DNA of 64,000 nt from Isoetes taiwanensis (GCA_021234155.1 JAJEKV010000033.1:1639745-1703744), one strand, 5' to 3'; counted from the stretch's first letter, positions 1-11,848 are shown. A program made the numbers and translations. The notes: a model not told the origin generated them from the letters alone.

Positions 1-371
1 TAACTCTGCAATCTTGTCACTTAATTTATCGTTGTTATTTGGGCCAATTTGTTGTGGAGGCTCTTGCCTCACACTTCTTCATATAGCTTTCCACTTTATG
101 ATATTTCATACGCATGCGAGAGACTTAGAGACACAACGTGTTCGGTGGCATGTGTAATTCTTGGTGCTTAACACAATCAAGTTATCGGTGTATGATCCGA
201 GATCTTTTCCATCTCTTCCCCCCATAGACATATGTAACACCCGCTCGCAAACGGGATGTAGCAAGAACGAGATCAACAACACTTGCATTTCTGCATGTGC
301 ACTTACCCCGCACTGGAAACCCTCAGGTGCCATTATTTGAAAATGTAATGCTCGAATCTATCAATTCATTT

Positions 372-989
372 TCACAAAAGCCCGAACAATGTCTTTGGTC
401 TTTTTCTCCGGTCTGCTTCGCAGATGCCAATCAAACGGATGTTCAATGTTTTTCTCTCCTTTCTTGCTCTTCTATAAAAGCCGATAATTGCTTTTGGATT
501 CCGTAGATGTCCTTTTCTTTCCCGCTCTTCTACATCATCTTCGCAATCACTATCTTCACTCAAAACCCTTTGCTTGAAAGCTTCAAATTTTGCTTTAATT
601 CCCTTCTTGAACTGCTCTAATTCCATTATCATATTGTGCTGACATTTCTCCACTTCTGCTTGTACATGAGCTAACAAGAAAGATTTCAAATCACTTACCA
701 TGTTTTGGACAGAAGCCTCCATTGATGTCTTCATAGACAGGGTTGAGAATTCCATGGCTGCCCTCATCTGGCCAACGGCATCTAACAGATCTTGCTTGGT
801 CACTGTACCCTCTGGGGCCGGGTCAGTTTTCTCTGGAGCTTCCGATTCCGTGGAGGAAAAAACCAGGTTCCCTGTTTTCTTGATACTTTCGGCTCCCCTG
901 TTCCGCACTGAGTCCGATGACGACCCAAAGATCCTCGGTTCCCTCTTTTTGTTTCTCGCCACCCCATCTACAACCTTCTTTTTTGCCAT
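372..989 (-). CDS. Hypothetical coiled-coil protein, 205 aa
   Basis: The reading frame opens at an ATG at 989 and ends near 372. The first 35 residues are basic (MAKKK start, many Lys/Arg). Residues about 60-150 are Lys/Glu/Gln/Met rich with heptad-like spacing, so a coiled coil is likely, followed by an acidic patch (SEDSDCEDD) and a basic tail. I recognise no domain. It could be a small host protein or a gag/ORF1-like product of a transposon, since no neighbour is a host gene. A second ORF on the same strand at 106-333 could be a downstream exon, but I see no evidence linking them. A (GA)n tract lies about 220 bp upstream, as is common near plant 5'UTRs. Confidence 0.35.
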   Translation of the reverse strand: MAKKKVVDGVARNKKREPRIFGSSSDSVRNRGAESIKKTGNLVFSSTESEAPEKTDPAPEGTVTKQDLLDAVGQMRAAMEFSTLSMKTSMEASVQNMVSDLKSFLLAHVQAEVEKCQHNMIMELEQFKKGIKAKFEAFKQRVLSEDSDCEDDVEERERKGHLRNPKAIIGFYRRARKERKTLNIRLIGICEADRRKRPKTLFGLL

Positions 990-1208
990 TTGTCCTACTA
1001 CCTACCGTGTCCAGATACAGTCCCGGAAAATGCCAATTATAGACTGTCAAACTGAATCAAAAGTATTGATGTTATACACCATTGGAAAGAGCTCGAAATA
1101 AGCTTTCCAACGAGCTGAACTCCGTTGCAATCTGACACCGTATGTGAGAGCTATGGCTTTCTTTCGGGGTTACAAAGCAGTTAGTAAAACCCCTAGCGTC
1201 CAGCATAG

Positions 1209-1780
<572 letters not shown>

Positions 1781-1865
1781 ATGTCTGGTCTAGTGGTTAG
1801 AATGGGGGGCTGGGGGGTTAATGACCAGGGTTCGAATCCCCCCAATAACATAAAAAATTTTAAAA
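1781..1865 (+). mobile_element. tRNA-derived SINE-like unit (head)
   Basis: A pol III A box (TGGTCTAGTGG, 1786-1796) and a B box (GGTTCGAATCC, 1829-1839) have tRNA spacing and are followed by an A/T-rich stretch (ataacataaaaaatttt). The acceptor stem is not paired, so this is not a functional tRNA. It fits a SINE head or tRNA pseudogene. The same TGGTCTAGTG head recurs near 25620 and 45109. Confidence 0.6.
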
Positions 1866-1914
1866 GCCTTTCCTTAAGATTTGTTGAAAATACCAAGGCC
1901 CGAGCATGCAATGT

Positions 1915-2145
1915 GAGCCGTAGGATCTTGGACCAAGGATTATGATCAATCTGGACCGTAGGATCATGTAGGATATATCTAAAGCAACGTGAGCCGTAGG
2001 ATCTCGGACCAACGGTCAGGATCAGATCAACATGGACCGTAGGATCGCTTACATATAATCGGTCACAAACTCCCAAGCCACCTGGGCCGTAGGATATGTC
2101 CCAAAGCCACATGAGCCGTCGGATCTCGGATCAACGGCCGGATTC
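1915..2145. repeat. Cluster of degenerate GRCCGTAGGATC repeats
   Basis: Six occurrences of a CCGTAGGATC-like core lie near 1917, 1953, 1989, 2033, 2085 and 2113. Several are followed by TCGGACCAACGG-like text. Spacing is irregular (about 28-52 bp), so this is a decayed tandem array or a repeat-rich transposon end. The next ~270 bp (to 2424) show nothing recognisable. Confidence 0.65.
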
Positions 2146-4239
2146 AGGAGGACAAACATAAGAACATATATATGTTATGATATGATATAGAGGGAAAGGA
2201 ATCAAATGAGGCCTGAGCCAAAGAAGGTGTCCCTTTCCCAAGAATGACGGTTCTATTTGTGCGGAATAGAACCATTGCATTCCCTACATGAACTTTGATA
2301 ACAAATTTTCCAACATAGCACACTTAGAAATATTAGCATTATCCTTGTCCAAACCATTGTGGACGATGGCGTTTGAATATGTGTAGACTACACCAGATAT
2401 CCAAGAGTCTATTAGCCACCTTCCCTTTTTTTTTTTTGCCCCCTTTTCAGCCCCTTTGCTCCCAACCCTAATTTGGGCAGTCAGAGCATACAAATTAATG
2501 TTGAGCTAGGCTCCAACATCTACCTGACATTGCCATAGCCCAACCAATCGCCTCTTGGCCTTGCCTAGCTGGGGCCAGCCACCACCCACGACACCGCCTA
2601 GCCCCGCCGGACTGATAAGCCCCTGCCATAGCCTACCTAAAACCCTGTTTGACCTGTCGTGGCCCAAGTCATACCCCAAGTCATGGCCACAGACACAGTC
2701 CCGTGTGTGGACCCACATTTGGTTGGTGAGCTACCTCAGACCACACCAACCCATCCAGGAAGGCCCAAACACACCAACCACCGGGTTGACCCCACGCAGT
2801 GAGCCCCCGGGAAGACCATGGAAGGGGCCACCAAGGAAGAGGCCTCGGGCAGAGAGGGAGAGACGTCTTCCATGAAGAGGGAGGCCGAGCCAAGGACGGT
2901 CGACGACAGGCGGGCCACACGGTGCAATCCGGCCGGTCGAACCTTGGAGCCAAGATCCGCGCGAGGGTTGAGGCCAATCAGCACGCCTTTGTGCCTCCCG
3001 ACAGAGGTGGGAGAACATAACATCTCTGGATGTTGCGCAGCAGCTTGGTGCCGTAAAAATGACTAATCACGTAATTGGAGGATCGCTGTACGATAGGCGC
3101 ATGATAGCATCCACTTGCTACAATTTGATGCATGTTAATACCGTAAGGAGCTTGTGTGATATGAGGGGGCGTAGACACCGTGGTTGGCGCCTCTTATGGA
3201 AGCCGGGACGCAGGATGTGTGAACGGGTACGCCAGAGACACTCAGAACCCTCCGCCCCCGATCCGTGCCGAGGTTGAGGAGGCTAAGGCCACGCAGACTA
3301 GGAGCACAGCCGCCTCCCCGCCGAGGTTGCGGAGGCCGCCACCGTGGAGACAAGGAGTCCAGCCGCTTTGGAAGCTATAGCCGTGCGTAAATCCAGCCGC
3401 CGGAGTAAGGATTTAGCACGAGATCGAGCTACAGAGCCGGGCGGCCGTTGCCAAGAAGGCAAGGGGCCTCCGTGAAGAGCACATGAGCAACTCGCCATTT
3501 GCACGTGGGAGATGGCAAGACATGACAACGCCCCGCAAGAGCCGAGCTCGGACTCGGGAGAACGTAAAACTCCACAAAAAAGAACACACCAACTCCGCGA
3601 ACCCACCAAACCTGAGCGTCAACCCGCAACACCCGCCGCGACACATCAGATCATGCCGGGCTGCCACCACCCAGCGCCGACCCACGGCCTATGCCTCACC
3701 CACCTCAACCAACACTGTGCGGCCCCCTTGAACTCCGTGAATGAGAGACGCAGGAGCCGCGAATGTGGTAGTGCGCGAGGCCCGACGGAGGAGCCGCAGA
3801 ACATCTCACTTCGACTCTAGACACAGATCTTGGACCGAATGATGTTCCCAAAGACTGCGGACCATTGGAAAGGCGAGTCGTCATGGAATTCGGGCCGCCA
3901 TCGCCCCGGGGTGGTCATCTTCACAATTGAGAGCGTGCAGGCGGGTGGCCATCCCGCGTCAGGTAGGGGTTGAAGGGCACGGCTCACCAGACGCTGGAGG
4001 GACTTGACCCCAAAGACAAGAAGAGACCGGCGTGAGTCGGGCCAAAGTCGAGGGACCGCCGCAGACATGGAGGGGCAGCGGGGCTGGTCCGGGAAGGATG
4101 CGGGAATTCAGTGCGACCAAACGGGGATGCAGCACTCGGCCCCTCGAGTCCCCTCGCGGGGGCCCAGCCGCCTGTGCATCCACATCCTGCCGCTCCCCCA
4201 GGACCACCACTACCACCGGACCTGAAGTGGCGATGCATG

Positions 4240-4775
4240 CCACTAAATAGGGATCGTGCCTCGGCGTGGTATCCCGGAATTGCCGCGGGCTTTCCATGGC
4301 GTAAGGGGACAGATCTCAATTCCGCCGCCATGGACATGGACCTTATCTTCCTCATGGAAACATGGGAACATGCCGGGTCATAGGCTATCTCGATTTGCCG
4401 GATATACGGGCTACTCCGCCTTCAATGAGTGCACCGGAAACGAGGACACGCGGAGGAATTGCGTGTTACTACTGCATGTACCTTGGCCCAACCGGTCTCC
4501 CCTGTGCAAGGCGCAGCCGTGGCACAATGGATAACTGCGGGTCTGAAAGTGCGTAAGGGGATGGCAGCCCCTCTCTTTGTAGCGGCTTGCTACTTCCCAC
4601 ATCTTGAGAGCAACTTTACCACACGCGACTTGGATGTGGATTGCGAGGAGCCCTATGTCGATCTATATGATGACATACGCCAGCATGAACAATTGGGCAA
4701 GGTCATGTTGCTTGGAGATTTCAACGCGCGCCGCGCCGCGAAGCGAGCGGATCCCAAAAATTCGCACCTCTAGTG
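4240..4775 (+). pseudogene. LINE-A endonuclease domain (APE type), degenerate
   Basis: This encodes the nicking endonuclease of target-primed reverse transcription. Readable pieces across frames are a degraded WNCRG-like start near 4270, the segment MDMDLIFLMETWEH (about 4330-4372), which is repeated nearly identically in LINE-B, then VDLYDDIRQHEQLGK (about 4655-4700) and LLGDFNAR (about 4708-4730), the LxGDFN motif of APE endonucleases. Frame changes between pieces show it is non-functional. Confidence 0.75.
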
Positions 4776-5814
4776 AGGATGTGTTGCAAATGGACCCCTT
4801 AAAGATGGTTTGGCCAAAGGGTCGGCCGATGACCAAGTGACACCGGTATGGCCGGCCGCATTGTCGGGCGGATATCTTTGACCTGGTCATTTGCAATGGG
4901 TCGGGCATGCTGGCGATCCTCCGGCCGCTTCACTTGTAGAGCGTGAGAACTAGGGGCGGCACCCGGTGGTGGATTACGTGCTAGCGCACGAGCAATGCCT
5001 ACACTTGATCACTTCGCTTGTTTCCGGGTGTGGCCGACGCAGGAAGTAAACTCCCACCATCAGCCCTCGTTTTTGCAGGATAGATTAGCAAGGGTGCCAA
5101 CCGAAAGCACCCATTGCCCCAACACCCCATGTACCACGGTTAAGGTCCGGACTATGATCATGCTAGGTCTATGCGAGGATGCTTGAGCATGAGCTGCCGG
5201 GAGTGCTGCAGCTCCCCACACTTCAACAGAACCAGCTCCTTCGAGGGTAGGGGACGATGCTTTGGGAGAGGCCGCTCTCGACGATCCATTGGGGGCTGCA
5301 AACCACCTTCCCCAAGAATCATCGGGTTCGATGGCGAATGTGGGGAGTGAAACGATGGTTTTGCCAAGTGCTGGACCCACCATTAAGCCCATGAGGCCGT
5401 CTATCAATACCGCTCCTTCCTCAAAACCAAGAAGCCGGTACTTTGAGCACCAGCCATGAGATGTTTGGTCTACTAGACCCGCCACCCTAGGACCTTACGG
5501 AGAAAGGTCTTGAGTAAGCCTCAAAGACCCACACGGAAATATTACCCAGAACAATGGGTGACATACTTGCGGCGGTTGTATGACCCAATGGGAAGCCGGC
5601 ACCAATACCCTCCTTGAGACGGGCCTAGCACCGGGTCATTCCGGAAGGGATGTCATAATGGGCCTAGCAACCGCTAGCGGGGAAGGCAGCAGATTTGGAT
5701 GGTATCGGCAGAGCTTCTCAAGTGGGTCGGGCCCCCAATGGTGCCGGTCCTCCACGGCACTCTTCAACAGGGCATTGCATGAAGGCTTCCCCATGAGACT
5801 GGACTACCCGGTAG

Positions 5815-6175
5815 AGTTGTGCCCATATACAAGCGAGGGACCCCCACGGCCGGCCAAATTATCGCACCATTATGGTGGGTTCTGTCTTTGCCAAGTTGCT
5901 TGCTGGGGATTCTTGAATGGCGGCCCGACACTTTGGGCGGAGGATGGAGAAGTCACGCGGGCTCTCCGCTAGAAAGCGGGCTTCCGCCCGGCATTCTACT
6001 ATTGACCATATCTTTACTCTGCGAACACTCATAGAGGATAGCGGAATCAACCCTTTAATCTGTCTTTGTTGCTTTGTGGATTTCGCAAAGGCTTTTGACA
6101 CAAGTGCCTCTGGGATAAGTTGTGGGACAGATTGAGACAGACTAGAGACCCGGTCGACTTGCTGAATGCTATATC
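5815..6175 (+). pseudogene. LINE-A reverse transcriptase, N-terminal half, degenerate
   Basis: The readable order is CPIYKRG, then STIDHIFTLRTLIE (about 5993-6035) and CFVDFAKAFD (about 6070-6100). The last is RT motif A, with the first catalytic Asp. The frame then shifts (KLWDRLRQTRD, DLLNAISET) and the domain is cut at 6211. The YxDD half is not contiguous; the GCPLSP motif is across the insertion at about 15315-15335. Confidence 0.8.
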
Positions 6176-6211
6176 TGAGACTATCTGAGGCTTGCTCGGT
6201 CGTCTCACTTT

Positions 6212-6271
6212 GGGTAAAAAAAGCTAGGGTGTCTAAAAAAATGCCCTTACATTATGTATAATGTAGGGCAT
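6212..6271 (+). repeat. Left terminal inverted repeat plus subterminal palindrome
   Basis: The TIR is 6212-6234 (begins GGGTAAAAAAAGCTAGG, ends GTGTCT). A long inner palindrome lies at 6241-6271, with arms ATGCCCTTACATTA and TAATGTAGGGCAT around TGTA and one bulged base. The hairpin could be a transposase binding or end-processing structure. Confidence 0.85.
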
Positions 6272-6542
6272 GTAGGCTTTTCCGTTTTTTTTGTTATTTT
6301 TGAATTTTAGTTAGTTGGGATATGTAATGATTAGGAGTAGCCACGTCAGCAATTCAAAATTATGAGTGGCGTTGGCAGCGAGCGGACCTTCATTGCAATT
6401 TTTCGGAGGGAGATTGCGAAGTGTTTCCTGTTTAGGAAAAAAATTTGCCCGCCGTTCCAATTTTTTGTGTTTGTGAGTGATCAACGAAGTAATTCGACTG
6501 TAACTATTCTTCTTCCTCGAAATCCTTGCCCAAATCCAAGCA

Positions 6543-7480
6543 ATGGACGCCTTTGCCTCCCGGAAGTCACCCAGATTAAACAAAAATTTGAAAATAGTCG
6601 ATTCTAGCAAGAAAGCCGAAAAAAACAAGAGGAAGGTTCAAACTTCTGAGGAACCAGGGCCAAAAAGAAGACTTATTTGTGAAGAACCCGCTGTTGTGGA
6701 AGCAAAGCATGTAAGATGTGTCAATGCAGATGAAATTTTTCCAGATTTACAACAGATAATGGACGAGCAGTGGGGGCCCAAAGACATACGGGGGTTCAAA
6801 GAATCTAGCGTGAAGCCAGAGTGGGCTGAGAACTTCTACAAACATTATGAAATTGTTTTTGGTAAGCGGGAGGTCACAAATCGCCATGTACCTGAGTACT
6901 TTGCTCATGCATTTGCCCTTCAATTGATGTAAAAAAGTAGATTGGGATACTTTTAAAGTTTTGGCCAAAAGATTTGGCAAAGGGAGGGGCAAAAGAATCA
7001 CTGCATTCTGAAAGAAATTGGGACCTCTAAATCCACATCCAAGGTTCCTAAATTTCAGCAAGGATTTTACCCTAAGGAAGAGCTTGAATTTGCAGAAACT
7101 CTGTTGCAGCAGTGTCATGGAGAGTTAATTAGCAGCACATCCAAGGTTGAAGAACTGAAAATCCAGCAGACAGAATTACGTGACAATATAAATAAGATTT
7201 CAGGAAGAAAGGATGCACATGAAGAGGACCTAGCACAGATACAAGAAGACATCAATAGTGTTCTCGACGACGCTAAGCAGAATAAGAGAGACATCAAGAC
7301 TGTGCAGCAGGAGGTAGACCTTTTGATGAGAGATAGAAACAGGAAGGAAGAAATGCTGAAGAGAATTCAGGAGCCATTGGAGAAAGCCATTCGGGAGAAG
7401 GAGTTATGTGAAAAGAGGATTGCAGAACTTGAGGAGGCCCACAAAGTTCGGTTTTGAGCCGCAGACGGCTTGATGATATG
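6543..7480 (+). pseudogene. Transposon-borne protein, N-terminal region and coiled coil
   Basis: An ATG at 6543 opens a basic region (SRKSPRLNKNLK, then KKAEKNKRKV), like a nuclear localisation signal. A conserved-looking stretch (about 6720-6930: EIFPDLQQIMDEQWGP, then PEWAENFYKHYEIVFGKRE) leads to a stop near 6930. Coding text continues across frame changes (VDWDTFKVLAKRFG; FYPKEELEFAETLLQQ at about 7060-7105). From 7104 to 7457 there is an unbroken strongly heptad coiled coil rich in Glu, Lys and Gln. A frameshift at about 7457 continues into RRRLDDMHKYMMHSRND. No family was recognised. It is probably the first exon or exons of the + strand gene whose later parts are the RING, Ulp1 and HAD regions. 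Confidence 0.55.
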
Positions 7481-7750
7481 CATAAGTACATGATGCATTC
7501 TCGCAATGATTCTCCTTCAGCCCAAAACAAGCTTAGTGATCTCCAGTGAAGAAAAATTCATATCTGTGCATGGATGTGTGTTTTGCAGTAATGGCTTTGC
7601 TAATAATGAACCTATCCTAGTTGCTCCATGCGAGCATTCATTTCATATCTTCTGTTTCTCATATTCTATTTCTGCTGGACTATCCTGCCCAAGAGCATGC
7701 AAATGGGACGATAACATTTCAAAGACCTTGGGTGTGTACACTGGAGGTAA
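7481..7750 (+). pseudogene. RING-like zinc finger exon of the transposon gene
   Basis: The readable segment is CVFCSNGFANNEPI, then CEHSFHIFC, then CPRAC (about 7580-7705). This gives C-x2-C, C-x-H-x3-H-x2-C and C-x3-C, close to a RING finger but with the last pair spaced by three instead of two. RING domains usually bind E2 enzymes for ubiquitin or SUMO ligation; function here is inference. The exon appears to end at a GTAAGC donor at about 7748. It is in a different frame from the preceding coiled coil, so either an intron or a frameshift lies between. Confidence 0.5.
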
Positions 7751-7805
7751 GCAGTATTTCATGATTTATGTTCAATTTGCTGCACCCAGGATTACTGCAA
7801 TGTAG

Positions 7806-8262
7806 AATCCATTTACATGTAGAATCCATTTACATGTAGATTGCTGCACTTAAGGTTTTGCTACAGCATGTAGGAGTGTACTGGTTATTTTATACTTATA
7901 GTTCCTTGGCTTGCATGTCATACATATATGTGTTTCTTACATACATGTTGTACATTCACAGTGTAGGGTCCTAAATGTAGAACTTAAATACATAAAATTA
8001 GGAGTTGTGTACTGAGTTTTGTGGCAGAACATTTAGAGGTATTTTATGTACTGTGTGATGTGTACATGTGCATACATTGGAGCACATTCATGTACATTAC
8101 ATGTACATTCCATCTGGATAAATAGCTGTTTACATATGTATGTACTCAAAGTACTTCAATGTAGATCAGTTCTAGTAATATGTACAGCTATTGATATGTA
8201 CAGAACAGTTAGAGACTGATTAGTTTGAGACTGATATCTGACTGTTATGTGATTTATTTTCA
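7806..8262. other. Non-coding, TGTACAT-rich stretch inside the transposon
   Basis: No coding text. It is dense in TGTACA, ACATGTA and related motifs (for example catgtacattacatgtacatt near 8090-8110), and a 14-16 bp unit repeats at about 7806 and 7825 (tagaatccatttacatg). A similar region lies at 13,800-14,250, so both flanks of the cargo are motif-rich. This is consistent with subterminal binding sites. Part of it may be an intron ending at the ttttcag at about 8262. Confidence 0.5.
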
Positions 8263-8700
8263 GAGCTTCAAAGTGCCAAAAAAACTACTGAGCAGAAATT
8301 ACACCACAGATCAGGTGCGCTTGTTTTCAAATTCGATTTGCATTGTGTCAGAGGAAGCAATTTCTTATTCTTGGTTCGGTTTTCCGCGGTTTTGGAGGTT
8401 CCAAAGAAAATTGAGGTGCAAGATGTAGCCGAGGGGAAAGAAAGCAAATGATTGAAGGAAAAAGCAAAATCACTATTCGCAGCGATGATGTCTGAGGAGG
8501 TTGGCACTTCAGTGTCCAGTGCATGGTGACATTCAGATTATGAGCGGGAACTTCGAGAGATTGAGGGAGGGCTAAGGCCACATCTTCAAAAAGTAAAGGC
8601 AGCAGCGAGAAGATGTGACTCCAAAAGAAGAACTCCACGCCTAAAAAGCCACAGAAGAAGATAATTGAAGCGGTAGAAGCGGGTAAGAAAGCATTTTATT
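8263..8700 (+). pseudogene. Further exon(s) of the transposon + strand gene
   Basis: After a good 3' splice site (ttttcag) the text reads SFKVPKKLLSRNYTTDQ and stops at a GTGCGC donor-like site. From about 8395 coding-like text resumes: VPKKIEVQDVAEGKESK, EEVGTSVSSAW, YERELREIEGGLRPHLQK and a Lys/Arg-rich end. Stops replace a few codons. No domain was recognised; it is charged, basic linker-like sequence. At 8740-8900 another degraded piece (GPNEEEYSS; SPILFKFVSKLASRHSKGLL) is visible. Confidence 0.4.
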
Positions 8701-9379
8701 TTTAGTGTACATACGGCCTGAGAAATCCATGACATCCTATGTTTCAGGTCCTAATGAAGAGGAATATTCGAGCATCAAGATGTAGAGCCCTATACTTTTT
8801 AAGTTTGTGTCAAAACTTGCTTCCCGACATAGCAAAGGACTATTGAAAATTCGACAATGAGAAATCGAGAAGAGGTTGCTTGACGAGGATTCCGGACCTA
8901 ATAAGAATGAGTGAGGAAACCAAAAAAGTAGGGAAGGAAATGGATCCGACTCAGAAAACAATGTATCACAGAAGCGAAAGAATGATCTCTGGTGTAACTT
9001 GATCTACATTTCTTACATTTTTTTCTACATCTAGTATCCAAGTTAAAACTTTAAAATAATATGGATAGTAGTAGGCGAATGTAGATGATTTTGTGTAAAT
9101 GTCTTGGTCATTGAACCCGGGCTGCGAGTTCGGAATACTGAGGGCCATACGATGCCTTGGTGAAATAGAATGATGAAGCTCAAGAAGGCAAGGATTTTCC
9201 CGGATCTTTGCCCTGAAATGGAGTGTTATTTATTTGAACAAGATGTCTTTGGACATGGATGTGGGGAAATTTTCCAACCGGCATGTGGATATGTATGCCA
9301 GTCTTGGACTTTGAACTTGTTCATTTGTATGTGTAAGTCAAGTTAGTAATTGTATCCTTTTCAACTTGTTATAGGTACC

Positions 9380-10005
9380 GCAGCTCACGTGTTCGGATGA
9401 TAAGAAGGCCGGCGCCGGTTCGTTCCTCCTAGGACGGCTTCATGGAATTTGCAAAGATGGGCCAAGGCAAGCGAAAAAGATAAATCTATGGCAGCCTCCG
9501 TGGAAGAGATATTGTAAAGGTAGCTCTTCTGAGGGGATAAATTGGTGAAGTGCGGATGGATCATGATTCCAATGCTATGTAGAGTTCTTGAACATCACAC
9601 TTTGGCCATCTTCAACATGGCACTTACTAAGAGTAAGAACACCATCAACATTGGATCTTCAATTCTGCCTTGAGGACATTGGCGTTGACATGCTTGCACT
9701 TAAGAGGTATTTTGTATTTCACATCTCCTTTTATTAATATTGAGTAGATTGGATACCATGTTAGCGACTTCTTTCATTCATTTGCTACAAAATAGATCCG
9801 GTCTTTTAGGGGCTCCATATCCTCACTATGGCACGGCGGTTGTGTCGAGTGTCCCACTTTTTTGAAGCATGGACAAAATCCTTCACCGGTTGTGAAGATT
9901 CATAAGTGTCCACGGCCAGAAAAGATGGGGATTCATGTGGCCTCTATGTTGCGGCTTTATGCGCGAAGTTTGTAGACACAATGCGTGTGTGGTAAAACTA
10001 CCAAT
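9380..10005 (+). pseudogene. Ulp1/C48-like cysteine protease domain, degenerate
   Basis: Ulp1-type proteases cleave SUMO or related proteins and are common cargo of plant DNA transposons. The readable parts in family order are MIPMLCRVLEHHTLAIFNMAL (9563-9625), which matches the block with the catalytic His (IPxxxxxHWxLAxxxM), then CLEDIGVDMLALKR before a GTATTT donor at about 9705. After an acceptor near 9795 comes a degraded segment, and then RKDGDSCGLYVAALCAKFVD (about 9920-9980), the QxDGxSCGxYV block with the catalytic Cys. The Trp after the His is replaced by Thr, and frameshifts and stops are present, so this copy is inactive. It probably belongs to the same transcript as the neighbouring pieces. 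Confidence 0.65.
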
Positions 10006-10365
10006 GTGAGTGTCTCACTTCTTTTTGTCTTGCAAACAAATGGTTTTAATACTTATTATGTAAGTATTGTTGTCACATTTGCAGATTACCCAAACCGGTT
10101 CTTGACAAAGTATGCATCGATCGTCGTGATGTTCTCACCGAAAGCACTACTTCAGAGTTAGACCACATTCAAATCGCGACCGAACCTATTAGACCACCGG
10201 TACTAATAAATGTTGCTAAGAAACTTGACCTCTCCCTATTGTCAATGCTAAACACTATTTGATTATAAAATACACATTTTTTCATTGAATTTGAATACAA
10301 TCTCTTTTTATTCAACTCCACCATACTTTATTGATAAATTGCATGTTCTTTCATATCAGGTGTAC

Positions 10366-10880
10366 AGAAAAGGTTGATAGTGTTTGATATCAATAATGTT
10401 TTGGCAAAACAAATACATAGGACTTTGGTATCAGATGATCAGCTAGTTGGAAATTATGACATAATAGGCAAGAAAGTGTTGTTTTTAAGGCCCCACCTAG
10501 ACGAATTCCTGGAATTTGTATTTGAACACTTTGAAGTAGGAATATGGTCATCAATAGCTCCATGGAACCTATCAAGAGTAGTGGATAAAATCTTGACAAT
10601 GACGCAGATAAGGGACTTAAGGTTCACCTTTGATGGAACCCTTGTTTGGGCTGCCTTTCCGGATTGCAGCAAGTGAAGATAAACCTTTGTATCTGAAGCC
10701 AATTGAGTTTATATACGAGAAGTATCCAGACAGAATAACAGCAACACACTAATAGTAGACGACTCCGAGTACAAGATGCTCTTCAATCCCAACGAAAATT
10801 GCATATGCCCACCTTCATGGCGAGGGAAAGTGATGTTGAAGACACAGTCTCTTGACATACGAAACCATGGCTAGAGGGTT
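10366..10880 (+). pseudogene. FCP1-like HAD phosphatase domain, degenerate
   Basis: RLIVFDINNVLAK (10368-10406) is the first HAD motif. The second catalytic Asp of DxD is Asn here (DIN), as in some plant FCP1-homology proteins. Then come VLFLRPHLDEFLEFVFEHF (10478-10535) and VGIWSSIAPWNLSRVV (10538-10585), the FCP1-homology core with a Ser-rich motif II. A frameshift follows near 10672. Motif IV-like IVDDSEYKMLFNPNENC is readable at about 10755-10805. Members are CTD-type protein phosphatases. A FCP1/HAD domain beside a Ulp1 domain in a transposon is unusual. The copy has stops and is not functional. Confidence 0.7.
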
Positions 10881-11298
10881 TGTTGATAGCACCGGACACA
10901 CTAGCGGTATGTGAAGGCGAGAATCCTTTTATAATCCATCCGATGTACTAACAACAACCGTTTGGAGGCAAATGCTTTTCGGAGGGACTCTGAAGGAGGA
11001 GAGATGGCATGTCCGGGCTATGGACAAGGCGCAAGAAAGTAACATATTAAAACAGCGAGAATAGTAATAATCGACTTCACATCTTTGTGACCAGATTTTG
11101 AATGTAAATTAATGTTAATATAAAACATGAACAACGGACTTGTATATATTGGCATCATATATGATATGACCGAGGTTGTATATCTTGTGATATGTAATAC
11201 AAGAGTTTTTGTCTCCATACATGTTCCACTTTCTTCTTTGTTTCATGAATCAAAAGAAAAGCTATTGATATCCATTATATGAGAACAAGTTCATGCAG

Positions 11299-11848
11299 AC
11301 TAGTTTAACTTTTTCATGCAACAATTGATGAACATTTTGTACTTTCTGATATACATTGTGCTTGGAAGCGAGTAAGATATTGTGTGATAACGAAATTTAA
11401 GTATCAAAATGCACTTGATTAAAAATAAGTAAATAAGAAAAAACTTGCAAACAATCGACTAGTTTTCTCAACATAACTGAGACTAGTTTAACTTCTTCAT
11501 GCAACAATTGATAAACATTTTGTACTTTTCGATTATACATTGTGCTTGGAAGCGAGAAGATATTGTGTGATCTTGAAATTTAAGTATCAAAATGCACATC
11601 GATTAAAAATAAGTAAATAAGAAAAAACTTGCAAAGAATCGACTAGTTTTCTCAACATAACCGGACTAGTTTAACTTCTTCATGCAACAATTGATAAACA
11701 TTTTGTACTTTATGATATACATTTTGCTTGGTCACGAGAAGATATTCCGTGATCGCGAAATTGAAGTATCAAAATGCGCCGGATTAAAAATAAGTAAATA
11801 ACAAAAAACTACTTACAAAGAATCGACTAGTTTTCTCAACATAACAGA
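11299..11848. repeat. Tandem repeat, 3 units of about 183 bp
   Basis: Units start with GACTAGTTTAACT at 11299, 11481 and 11664 (periods 182 and 183). The array ends near 11848 after a partial CTCAACATAACA. Units are about 90% alike by eye. It lies between the convergent + and - cargo genes of the transposon, where it could act as a shared 3' region. No coding potential was seen. Confidence 0.9.

Larger units (their letters stand above)
2425..6211 (+). mobile_element. LINE-A, 5' part (5'UTR, ORF1 region, EN, start of RT)
   Basis: A GC-rich block unlike its AT-rich flanks. The text around 2490-2600 (ttgagctaggctccaacat, then catagcccaacca) matches the reverse complement of 36100-36190, which marks the shared 5' region of LINE-B. 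An APE-type endonuclease is readable near 4240-4775 and reverse transcriptase near 5815-6175, both with frameshifts and stops. Readable RT stops at 6211, where the TIR element begins, and resumes at 15277 on the other side. The 5' limit is approximate. The element is dead and its clade was not assigned; it is not the L1 type seen at 38-42 kb. Confidence 0.8.

Noticed and set aside
1781-1850. Functional tRNA gene
   Set aside because: A and B boxes are present but acceptor and anticodon stems do not pair.
2555-4534. Many overlapping 60-130 aa ORFs on both strands
   Set aside because: GC-rich LINE-A DNA gives chance open frames; only the endonuclease text has family motifs.
11299-11848. CRISPR-like array
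   Set aside because: Direct repeats are 183 bp, contiguous and without spacers, in a plant genome.
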